NCBI RefSeq assembly: GCF_040412425.1
Contig: NC_089781.1
Location: forward strand, 51,488,227-51,552,226
Direction of reading: 5' to 3'
DNA from: Macrobrachium rosenbergii
Taxonomy: Eukaryota; Arthropoda; Malacostraca; Decapoda; Palaemonidae
DNA: 64,000 nucleotides
The translations under genes were made by a program, and so were the position numbers. Shown here in pieces: positions 38,630 to 48,499 of the stretch. Under the pieces are notes generated by a model. It ran no database searches and had not been told where the DNA came from. It worked only from the letters and a program-made list of their open reading frames with translations. Each line of letters starts with the position of its first letter. Within the stretch, counting starts at the first letter, position 1.

Positions 38630-39200
38630 TTGAAACTAGTTCTGGAGCACTATGGCCCACCTCATAATCCTTGGACTTTCAGTCTTGCAACATTGAATGT
38701 ATGCAAGTGATTTGTGGTCTGTCTGTATGATAAAATGTGCCTTATGCCAAGGACAGATGGAATCTCTTTACTGCAAATATTAATTGATGGTACATTTGTT
38801 TCACTTGTTCTGCCTAAGTTTCCCACTTGCACAAGCAATTGGAAATACGTCATAAGCAAACTCTTGCAGTAGTAGGAAAGTCCTACTGAAGTCTGCTTCA
38901 GTTTGTCAAATGCCTAGTGTTGAGGTTCCTTCCATCCCACCTTTTTTGATTGTCCGTCTTTTACAAGGTCAGTCAAAGGTGCTGCTACATTTGGGTAGTT
39001 GTTCACAAAACTTCCTGTAGTAGGGTGTCAAACCCACTACTGGAATCCCTGTAGGGCGGTAGTGCTGTCAGTGCACCTCATGTGGTGCACTGTAGGCATT
39101 AGTTAAGGTTCTTTGCAGCGTCCTTTCAGCTCCTAGCTACAACTGCTTTCATTCCTTTAACTGTACCTCCTTTCATGTTCTTTCTTCCATCTTACTTCCA
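38630..39200 (-). pseudogene. pol: G3 RNase H
   Basis: The minus strand near 38645-38725 reads FIIQTDHKSLAYI and then PRIMRWAIVLQ, the core and following helix typical of Gypsy RNase H. The preceding part is present but broken by stops. Confidence 0.75.
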
Positions 39201-39559
39201 CCCTCTCCTAACAACTGATCATAGTGTAACTGTAAGGTTTTTCTCCGGTCGCAACTTTCAAACCTTTTTACTGTCAATTTCCTTTTCAGCACTGAATGAC
39301 CTCGTAGATCCTACGCTTGGCTTTCGGCCTAATTCTATATTCTATTCTTTATTCTATTACAGGAATGATCTCACTTGCATCTTAGTCTTTGGTAGTGCCT
39401 CATCCTGGATCTTCATCACTTCACTCCATCTATGTTGATCCTATTAAATCTGACCTTGGTTCTGAGGAACTCCAACTCACTGTGTCTGATTTAATTCTAG
39501 AAAGATCAGATAGTCCTGCTTCCCTCACTCTCTGGGAAAGGTCCTTTAGTCCCTCAGTG

Positions 39560-40110
39560 CATTCCTCGTATTATGCTTTATGAGCTAACACATCATCCAC
39601 AAAATGGTTAGTGTTCTTGGCTCTAGCTAGCATCTTCCTTATCACCTAGTTGAAAGTCACTGATGAGTTCATTAATTCAAACACCATCCTCCTGAACTAG
39701 TAACATCTGTTTGATACTTTGAATGCTGTCTTCTCCTCTGATGCTTCCTCCATCAGGATCTGCCAGTATCCCTTGCTCAAGCCCATTTTGGTGAAAAATT
39801 TGCCATTAAAAAGTTCTGCCACCAAAACCTTGGGACCTTTTATAGTTTCACCACGAAACTTGGTGTTAAGCTGACAGTAATCCATGCAGAACCTGTTTGG
39901 TCCATCCTTCTTCCTCACCACTGCAACTGGCAAACAGTAAGTAGATGTTGATCTTTTGATGATTCCCTTCTCAAATTCTCTCAAGATCATTTCTCTTGTG
40001 CATATGATGTAGGACATCTTTCTTATGATTGGCTGCTTTGTTGTCAACTCAGTGCTGTGTTCTTCCAGTAAAATCCCTCCTGGATTGCTGGTATTCCTCA
40101 GTCAACTGTA
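39560..40110 (-). pseudogene. pol: G3 reverse transcriptase (partial, broken)
   Basis: The minus strand encodes FEKGIIKRSTSTYCLPV, VVRKKDG and NRFCMDYCQLN (39850-39985), then FTKMGLSKGYWQI (near 39770). The catalytic box is seen downstream as FVDD (near 39600-39611). These match the RT finger and palm motifs. A shift near 39695 and several stops interrupt it. Confidence 0.8.
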
Positions 40111-40284
40111 ATACCTGCTTCTTCTACTGCATGCGTAAGTTACCACTAACAGTGACATCTTAGTATGTCTCTTCTTATTTCTTTGGCTGAAGCTCTAACC
40201 AGCCCTCATCTGGGATTACTTGGTCCCTACCACCTCCTTCCTCAATGATGATTATACTCAGATATCACTCCTCAGCAAATGCTG

Positions 40285-41330
40285 CGACTGTTTCATTCAC
40301 TTCCCTCTTGGAGTAGCTGGTCAGGATGTTTGCATGAGAAGTCTTCAAGTTTCTGCTGACATTATCCTTGTAGTTCATATGATTAGTCACCTCTTTGACT
40401 TCATAAAGTCCTCTTTAGTGCAACATCAGCTTGTTTACCCCTTGTCACATTGATGCTTGAGGCATGCCTGTGCTTCATATAGACTCTCTCTGGCTGGTTG
40501 ACAGGTCTCTTCTAGACAATTATGCAACTCCAACATGTACTGATAGGTGCTGCACACTTCACCATTGCAGTCTATAGTGCATAATTCCTTGAAAATCTGC
40601 ATCAGTCCTATTATGGTCCTTCCATACGGTAATGCAAGAGGTGAAAATCCAGTGCTTGACCTCTTGGCTTGCAAACAGGATCACTGGTAGATACCAATCC
40701 TAATCCTTTGATCTTCCCTGGCACACCATCATAGGTTTGAGCATACCCTTGATCCTTTTACACAATCCATTGCATCTTAGGCTATGAGGAGTCATAAACA
40801 GCTGTTTGGTGCTCACCAGACAGCTCACCTCCCTCAACATTTCACAAGTAAATTGGGTACTTTGGCTGCTGAGCAGTTCCTTAACGAATACAACCCTGCT
40901 GGAAACTTTGACTAGTGCCTCTCCTACCTGCTTGGTGTCTATTTTAGGAAATGATACTGCTTCTTGTTACCTTATAGCAAAGTCCACCATCACCAGGATG
41001 TACATGTTCTCTGACACTGGTGATATAGGTTCAATCAGGTTTACAGCTACCGTTAATGTCTCTTCCATCAACAGCATCTTCCCTAGCAGTATCTTACTAG
41101 TATGGCCCCTTAGTAAAGCCTTCTGGCAAATGTTGCAGGACTTGCAAACTCTGGTGATATCTGCAACCGCTCCTGGCCAATGGAAAGTCAATAATATTTT
41201 TCACCCCAAGATAACCACTGATGATCAACTCATGGGCTGACTTCATCACTTGGGCCCACTGTATTTCCAGCACCAGGATTTGCTCCACTTCGCCAACCAC
41301 CTTCACTAAGAAAACTAAATATGTCACTCA
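40285..41330 (-). pseudogene. pol: G3 integrase, located upstream of RT
   Basis: The minus strand shows the zinc domain (HELIISG, FHWPGAVADITRVC, CKSCNICQK; 41120-41265), the start of the core with VAVNLIEPIS (usual first Asp read as Asn, near 41040), and the C-terminal region with STYQYMLELHNCLEETC (near 40520-40570) and a GPY/F-like tail ending SHANILTSYSKRE (near 40300-40350). It continues without a gap into the linker before RT, so the INT-RT order is not a rearrangement of two copies as far as I can see. Confidence 0.8.
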
Positions 41331-41639
41331 TATCCTTGAACTTAGAAGTTCCTTTACCCTTGGTCTTGCATTCAACTTTAGTTTTGGCTCTCATCCACTG
41401 CTGGCTAAATTGAGATCCTTCTTCTGGGCTTCTTGTATCTGCTCTGCTTCCATATGTGAAATGATAGAAGTTATGGCCAGTGGTCTGATGCTTCACTTCT
41501 CTCGTTATACTTTGGCTCTGGTTACAACTGCTACTATTTCACTGCTAGCCTTTTCCAAATCCACTCTATAATTGCCCTCCTCTGGCTCATTTGTTTGTCC
41601 ACGGTTCTTTGTCTGAAATGTTTCCAAGGATACAGTCAT

Positions 41640-42045
41640 ACATTGGGTTATCTAGGCACATAGCATGTAATTCTCTCTCATAGTATATGTTTACAAAAAT
41701 CTATGCAAATGGATATTTACAGATACTCTCATTTGTGAGTGTGTGAACCCATTTTTATGTCATTTGGTCTTCAGCTACCAAACTTCTGTGTACAACTGAG
41801 CTTGCACAATCTGTATCTAATAGAAAGTTACCTTCTCTCTGCCTGGATAACCTTCATTAACGGGTAAATTACTGTGCCCCTTCCTCTGCTCCTCAGTTCT
41901 GCATGCTCCTACACTGACAGTTGGTTCACCTCCATCTACCAGCTTCATAATTTTTGCTCTCTACAAGTACACAGTGTCTGACTAAGCACCCTGGTTTATG
42001 ACATATAAAACATTAGTCTGCTTTTGCTCTGCCTTATTCCTCTGG
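41640..42045 (-). pseudogene. pol: G3 zinc knuckle and protease
   Basis: The minus strand reads CFICHKPGCLVRHC (near 41960-42005), a CCHC knuckle with Cys in place of the His, and LLDTDCASSVVHRSL (near 41790-41835), where the protease D-T-G is changed to D-T-D. Both changes argue that the copy is inactive. Confidence 0.7.
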
Positions 42046-43034
42046 TTAGGTGTCCTGCTTTGTGCCACACAAATCTCCTACCTTTACTTTTGTCTGTCTG
42101 CTTCTGTTCAGCATCTTGTAGGTCTTGGGTCTCTGGATATCCCCACTACACTTCTTCATTGGCGTCTGGCACACCACAAAGCTTGTGCCATTAGCCTCCA
42201 AGTACTGCTCCACAAGATTCACTATCTCACCAGTGTCTCTTGGTACTCTTTCCCTGAGGAATAGTGTTATCTCTGTCAAGCATGTGTTGACAAACTGTTC
42301 CCTAATGAGAAAATCATCCACATCATCAAACTCTTTTCTGCTTTCAGCAACTTCAGTCCAGCTGTTGATATATCTTTATATCCTAACTATACAGGGATAT
42401 GCAGTTTCACCCTGATCTTGCCTATTCTCATGGAATGTCTTCCCAAACCCTTCCTCAGCTTCTCATAACTATTTAACAATTGTTGGTGTAAGCTGTCATA
42501 GTGCAGGGCTTAATTAGAAGGCATACTAGAAAAGATTTACAGACCCTTACTTGTTAGTAATGCACTTCAGTAAACTGGCCACCCATTCCTATCCTAGCCT
42601 CGGCTCTTCTAAGACCTTTCAAATCTACAAAAGTGTGCCCTTCATCAAATACTGGTAATTTGGACTCTCCAGTGCCTATATGGGTGCTAGTGCTGCTTGT
42701 CTGTCCTTCAGTCTTGAGCCTTATTATTTGAAGTTCATTTTCCCACCACAATCTTTCATCTTCCTGCCTCTGTTTTTCAGCTTCTTCTCTGTTGCCCTGC
42801 ATGGTCTAGATTATGTTATTCAGTTACATGCTTGAGTATTTCTGTACCTTCAAAACCTGCTTCCTTTGCCATTTCAGCGAGTTTTTCTATCACCAGTGCA
42901 TTAAGACTTCTGAACTTTTTAGCCAACACAATTATATCCTGGTCACTGACATCAACTTTAATGTCCCACCTCTGGTGACTCCATGACCATTTTGGGACAA
43001 CCGTTTTGTGTGTGTGTGTGTGTGCTGCTACCAC
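42046..43034 (-). pseudogene. gag: G3 gag with SCAN-like capsid
   Basis: Three minus-strand frames: 42816-43034 (N-terminal), 42554-42802 (Glu/Arg-rich, probable coiled coil with REEAEKQRQEDERLWWENE) and 42046-42321 with LIREQFVNTCLTEITLFLRE and VPRDTGEIVNLVEQYLEA. The last has the helix pattern of SCAN/retroviral capsid C-terminal domains. A simple (TG)n run lies at 43005-43024. Confidence 0.7.
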
Positions 43035-43479
43035 TTATATAACCTCAGCATTGAATCACCTTGATGTGGTGTTAACCAAAATTAAGAATTGTCTGTGTTT
43101 ATAAGTAATTTATTATACATGTAAATATTTTGTGTTTTTACAATTTATGATTAGGGCTCTTTTCCCCTTTGTTATCTTCCACTGAGTTCAGGGTTTTATA
43201 GTAATAGATTCCTTTCCTTCCTCCTTGTAATTACTGTCTCTTGTTCTATCAAGTGAAAGTTTATTTTTGTGGGGCTATTAGGTCAAGATTGATGTTTGTA
43301 AGAAATACTCTGGTTTAGTATTTTTCGTTAACCTCTTTAAGTGTTATTCTCAGTGATTTTTACGTTGTTAGTGGCCTTACCCCTGGCCTTTAATTAACGT
43401 TTGTGGCATTGATCATAAAAATTTAAAAACAACCATTTTGACAGTGTAATTTGCATGAGCACTCAAAGAGGTCTTTAGA

Positions 43480-44440
43480 TCAGCGAAGAAGCTTAGGTAG
43501 ATTATTATCAGTTCCACCCCACCCAATAAATAACAATACATTATTTAGAGGAGGAAGAGGCCACTGCTGCTCGATTTTTGGAAGGTTCCAATTGAGAAAG
43601 AAACTTGTATTATCTTAAAAGTGACCATCTATGGATCCTAGCTAAATTCTTTGAGCTAAGTTTATTAGCTAATAATGGTAACAATCATAGTGATAAAAAT
43701 AAGTTTAATCTATTAGGTGCCCTTAAATTTGTTCCCTTATTTAATGAAGAAAACGTCCCTAAATTGCCAAAAAGCTAAATTGACCTTGTGACATGTGGAC
43801 CACTTGGGTCCAATGTCGTTTAAAAGTTAAATCTCAGCGTGAATACAATATACTTAACAATACATGCCTTTAGATTATGACTCCATGAAAGCAACAACCA
43901 TGAAAGCTTATGATCTTGTTCTGGAGGCGCACAGACAAAAATTTAGAAATTTTAAAAAGCGTCTGGGCATGACTTTTGTGGAATTTGCATGGAAGAAAGA
44001 ACAATTCTTGGACAACTGGTTAAAATCCAAAGTAGATAGAACTAATTCTAACAGCAGAATTAAGAAATCTGTGTCTAAGTAGCTAAAGATTTATTTGGAG
44101 GAACTGAAAATAGATACATTACAAAAGCTGGCCATTGCCTCCGATGAGTACGCCTTGCACAAAGACAAGACTCGGTAAAGAAAGCCTGTGTCACTGAAAA
44201 GTTCACTTCACGAAATGAAAATAATCGGCAGGGAAGGTCCTGATAAAACAAGGCTAATTATTTTGACAAAAATGCAAGTGTACATGTCAATAACAGTAGA
44301 AATGGTAATATAGCTTCACATAGCTACATGGACAGTAATAAGTTTGGCAGTGGTAGTAGACATAGAGAATCTCTGGAGTCTAGCTTAAATTGTTATTGGT
44401 GCAACAGCAAGGGACATGTATGGCAAATTGTTTTCCCATG
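43480..44440 (+). pseudogene. gag: Gypsy gag remnant G4 (SCAN-like)
   Basis: Plus-strand coding traces start near 43630 (LLAKFFELSLLANNG). The clearest frame is 43864-44082 with MKAYDLVLEAHRQKFRNF and FVEFAWKKEQFLDNWLKS, the conserved middle of the SCAN-type gag of Gmr1-like elements. A damaged zinc knuckle, CYWCNSKGHVWQI with the last Cys lost, is coded near 44388-44430. No pol follows before 44790. It is opposite in strand to G3 and therefore a separate insertion. Confidence 0.72.
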
Positions 44441-44460
44441 AAATATTCTAAGCAAAGAAT

Positions 44461-44790
44461 AAGGAACCCATCGATGCTGTTTCTGCAGAGAAGGTGCCAA
44501 AGAAATAAGTGGAAAATGAAAGTAAGAAGTGACTGAAATTCACTAAGTACACATCAAATGAATTTATTTTTACTGGTGACTCTAAACAAATAAGTTGAAG
44601 AGTAAAGATTCTACATGCCCCTGTGTCTAATGGGTTTGACATATTTTCTCTCTTATGCAAATTATGCTCTCTTATTGAAATTAATGACATATTTACAGAT
44701 ATTTTCTTTTTGTTGAGACTTTGAATCAGTCCTACTTCTTTTTCTCTTCAGGTAAGCTGTTCAGGAATAAAGAAAAATTATTCACCTTTG
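44461..44790. other. Unassigned interval after G4
   Basis: AT-rich. It may hold decayed G4 protease sequence, but no catalytic motif is visible. Confidence 0.4.
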
Positions 44791-44797
44791 CTTCCAT

Positions 44798-45118
44798 TTA
44801 CTTTAGTTGATGGACTTTCCTCACCTATCAGTAGCATCTTCAGGAGTGAATTACAAATTAACGTAAACACTTTTTATTACAACATGCAGGCTTAACAGCT
44901 AATCCTTAGATGTGAACTAAGATGTTACTAGAATGATGAATTTCTATTGGTTGATGGGTTTACCATTAGAAATTCATCACTCCAGTGATGTCATATGTTA
45001 CATCTAAGGATATAGCTGTTAAATTCCCATGTTGCAATAAAAACTGTTCATATCAATTTGTAATTTAGTCCTGAAGACACCACCGATAGGTGAGGAAAAA
45101 GTCTGTCAACTATAAGAA
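44798..45118. mobile_element. Foldback/MITE-like palindrome
   Basis: Two arms of about 155 bases are inverted copies of each other. TTACTTTAGTTGATGGAC, then CTCACCTATCAGTAGCATC on the left pairs with the reverse complement of the right arm, where GATAGGTGAGG and GTCAACTATAAGAAGTAAAC occur. The centre is GATGAATTTCTA/TAGAAATTCATC near 44935-44980. No protein is coded. This is the structure of a non-autonomous DNA element. Confidence 0.8.
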
Positions 45119-45134
45119 GTAAACTGAATCAAAC

Positions 45135-45138
45135 GGGA
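45135..45138. other. G5 target-site duplication, left
   Basis: GGGA immediately before the LTR TG; the same four bases follow the 3' LTR. Confidence 0.85.
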
Positions 45139-46046
45139 TGTTGTGGTGTAGAATAGATAGGGAAATTAAATAGAAAAGAGAGAGAGAAATAAGAGTAAAG
45201 AGAGAGGCAAAGAACACAGTGATAACGGCCAAATGCTGTTGGGTCGTGTGTTATCAATACGCGAGATGTTTACATTGCAGTATATCGTGTTTAAGCCATA
45301 AAAACAGTCGTAAAAATGGGAAATAATGGCCTCGCGATTGAAGCCAAGCAAAACATGAGTCAGCACAGTCTAAATGCTTGCAACAGCTGATTCTATAGCC
45401 CGCCTTCTCCGGAAGGTGTTTTCGTGAAGTTCCAGGAATTTGGGGTTGACCCAAGTGATATACTTCTTCAACCTCCAATCAATTATGTGTGGGAGGGTCT
45501 TTCCCACACCCTCCTAAGATCACCTCCTATCAAGTCCTCTAAGGAGAGATTTGAATCACACCCACTACAGTCCTTCCAATCAGCTACTTGAAGGGGAGGC
45601 CTTGCTGATTAATCCTTCCAATAAGGCTAGAAGGAGGTGGAGATTTACAGATAGCAAGTTTCCTGAGGGTTCAACGAGTGAGAGACCGACGAGGAAATGA
45701 GAGTCAGAACTGTGTCCTTCAAGGGAGAGTACTTCTCCCAATCGCTTCCGTGTTCCCCATATAGACTGATTCAAGAGGGATTCGTTTCTATCATTGTAAC
45801 TTGTTAATTTTGTACTGATCTTTATAATATTAAGTACTAATTAAAGTGAAGAAATTACCGATCTCGTCTCTATACGCCTTTCTGAGAGATATCAATATTT
45901 AAAAGGAATAAATATACAAAGATAGCACATCATCCGCGAAGCGATCTGAAGGACACCTCGAAAGAAACCAAGGTAAGAAGAGAAAGACTAAAATCTATGC
46001 AAACATATAACGAAGGACGTAAAAGAGAAATAATAAAAACCTTACA
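45139..46046 (+). repeat. G5 5' LTR
   Basis: Starts TGTTGTGGTG and ends CCTTACA. Collinear over its full length with 54461-55368. Confidence 0.95.
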
Positions 46047-46048
46047 AA

Positions 46049-46066
46049 TGGTGGCAGCTAAAGTGG
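46049..46066 (+). other. G5 primer binding site
   Basis: TGGTGGCAGCTAAAGTGG starts two bases after the LTR. The first ten bases are shared with the G1 primer site. Confidence 0.75.
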
Positions 46067-46970
46067 ATCCAGAAGGCGAGACGAAACAAACGAACATTAA
46101 TGAAATTATCAGTGCAATTATTTAAGTTACAGTGAAACGAAATTCTACAAAACGAACTTAGATTTTTACGACGACGAACAAAATATATCAGAAGAAATAA
46201 AAATACTCCAGCGAATAGCAGCTTACAACAAGAACGTCGAGTGTGAATAAAACAGTTTAGTGCGTCCCGAAGCCAAAAACATTTTGAACTGTTACCGTCA
46301 ACAAATTGAGCAAGACGCCGACAGCGATAATAAGCCCAGTGTTAGCGACATTGCATCGAGTGATTGAAGAAAAACAACGTACAAACTTTCAACAAGATTC
46401 CGAAAGCGGAAAACCACAGCGGAAAAACAACGCAGACGTAGTGATCCGACAGCGAAACATTCACCGCCGAATGAACAACATTTAGCGATATCACGATATC
46501 AACAACACAACACAGTAAGGAATTTACTGTCCACTCTCTCTTAATAAATAAGTGAAGATATATTTTTTTGCATCTTGCTATAAGATTGAAAATTAAGAAA
46601 AACTCTCTCTAGTGAATAAAATTCTTTTTGCATAAATACCAGCATTACTCTCTCTATGACAAATTAATTATTTAGTAAATAATTTAGATAGGGAATTAGC
46701 TATTTTTACTCGGTTGGTGATGATTATTTGAGAAGTTATATATGTAATTTTGTGTACTTATTATAATGAATTTTAATGATATGATGCCCAATTTCATATA
46801 AGAATTTATTTTGAGTATTGAAAAGGTTTTAATTGTGCACTTGAACTCAATATAGAATTTAATTTTTTTGTATGACAATTTGACAAATTGTTTTTAATCT
46901 CGGTACAATATAACAAATTTTTTTTTTTTTGATTGATGTACTCTGAGTGAAAAATTTTTTGTGTGTGGAC
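46067..46970 (+). other. G5 5' leader
   Basis: Untranslated region of about 900 bases, unusually long. Its second half is very T-rich and includes a run of T at 46918-46930. No structured motif was identified. Confidence 0.6.
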
Positions 46971-47225
46971 ATGCAACGAGTATTTGATGAATTACTGAAC
47001 ACTGTTAGACATTCACATTACGATTTAAGACCGTCGACAATTAGACGAAGTCGAATTTCAAGACTAAATTCCCACTCCGCTGTAGTGCAAGGAAATACTA
47101 ACAATAATAACACAAATAACCAGAACCAAAATAGTGTTAATCATTCTAATACTACTAACAATAATAATAATAGTAACAATACTAATAATACTAATAATAC
47201 TCGCACATTACAATTTTTAATATGA
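46971..47225 (+). CDS. G5 Asn-rich leader frame
   Basis: 85 codons from an ATG at 46971. The N-terminal part is basic (Arg-rich, RRSRISR); the C-terminal part is almost all Asn and Thr, from AAT/AAC repeats. Its TGA (47223-47225) overlaps the ATG of the next frame (47222-47224) as ATGA. It could be the true N-terminus of gag displaced by one base, or a short upstream protein. No homology recognised. Confidence 0.5.
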   Translation: MQRVFDELLNTVRHSHYDLRPSTIRRSRISRLNSHSAVVQGNTNNNNTNNQNQNSVNHSNTTNNNNNSNNTNNTNNTRTLQFLI

Positions 47226-47775
47226 ACCAGGCGGCCGTCATAACCGCCACACGCTTCTGTGGACAGGTGGATGATTCCAATCCTGACAAAAGCAGACTCG
47301 AAGCCTATACTGTAAATCATTGGCTAGCAGATGCAGATAGTCGTATAATTTCAGGGGAATAACAGATGAAAGAGCTAAGATAAATGAAGCCTTGTTGCTC
47401 GTCAGCTCAGAACATGGAGACGCACATAAAACTTTGAATTCCACAAGTTTTAGCAAACTTAATAACTATGTAGAATTTAAAGAAATTTGTTTATCACTCT
47501 GGGAACCAGTAAATCAGACTGACGGTTTATATAACCTAACTAGATTTCTTAATCCACAATATAAAACAATTGCTAATTTGTACGCAAGCGTGGAGAATGC
47601 AATAGAGAAAATAAGCGAAGATTTAGAGAAGACAGGTATTACTATAGGAGACAAGGATCAGTTTGGGGCTAGTGCCCAGAAATTAGTTGAGCTACGGCAT
47701 GTATTAAATTACGTGTCATTTGGAACCATATATAATATTCTTGGAGAAGAGGAAAGAAAGCTTTCAGAAAAATAA
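47222..47775 (+). pseudogene. gag: G5 gag capsid region
   Basis: The frame opens at the ATG at 47222, is interrupted by a stop near 47360, and continues one base off to 47775. The product has no Cys motif, is rich in Glu and Lys, and lies between the leader and the nucleocapsid, as capsid does. The family cannot be confirmed by eye. Confidence 0.65.
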
Positions 47776-48330
47776 AACTTGATCCCAGAAAAACAAGCCT
47801 TCAAACATTGAAGACAATGAGAGAAGAAATCCAAAGGAAAGAGATAAATCTATCCAAGGAATTCATGGGGAACAACAGAAGCACAAAATGAAAGGAAAGT
47901 CAGAAATAATAATCCTAATTTTAAACTGAATAATAAATTCTATGATAATTCCAGACAAGCAGGAAATAGACCAAATACCTTCCAAGGGAAATATGCCCAA
48001 AATACTAAAAGAAAATGGAATCCAGATCAAAGGGAAGAAACAATCTAGCAAAAGTGGACCACACAAACCTTATAGATATGGTCACAACTCAAACACAAAC
48101 ACTTCAACCCAAGTGAACTATTCGCTCAAGGGGCGAGACCCAAGACAGCCTGCGAAAACTGCGGGTATACAAATCATTTTACAAATGAGTGTAGAAAACC
48201 TAGAATCTGCACGGTTTGTAAGAAAATAGGACATTTAACAAAGAATTGCTGGTTTAAAACACAAGAAGGAAATAAAGAAATAGTTGAATTAAGTAGTAAC
48301 CGCTCAACATCAAATAAGTCTTCAAATCAA
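47776..48330 (+). pseudogene. gag: G5 gag nucleocapsid with two zinc knuckles
   Basis: Basic, Asn/Lys-rich sequence followed by two CX2CX4HX4C knuckles, CENCGYTNHFTNEC at 48151-48192 and CTVCKKIGHLTKNC at 48208-48249. They lie in a different frame from the neighbouring open stretch (47942-48229), so at least two shifts separate them from capsid. Confidence 0.85.
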
Positions 48331-48499
48331 TGACAATTTATCCCTACACAGAATACCACAAGAAAGTCCCTTCAAGAAGATAAATTAAGAGAAGAATTAG
48401 CAAATAGGAGAAGTGAAGGTTCATCCGCACTATCCATATTGCAGAGTAAAGAAGTTGTATTTTCCATGGATGAAGAAGAAATAATCAGAAAGGATTTTA

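Larger units (their letters stand above)
38630..43042 (-). mobile_element. Gmr1-like Ty3/Gypsy element G3 (integrase before RT)
   Basis: On the minus strand the domains run gag (SCAN-like capsid), zinc knuckle, protease, integrase, reverse transcriptase, RNase H. Integrase upstream of RT is the defining feature of Gmr1-like Gypsy elements, whose capsid is also the reported source of the vertebrate SCAN domain. Stops and shifts are dense, so the copy is dead. LTRs could not be paired by eye; a TGGTAGCAGC primer-site-like sequence (43023-43032, minus) marks the likely 5' end. Confidence 0.8.
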
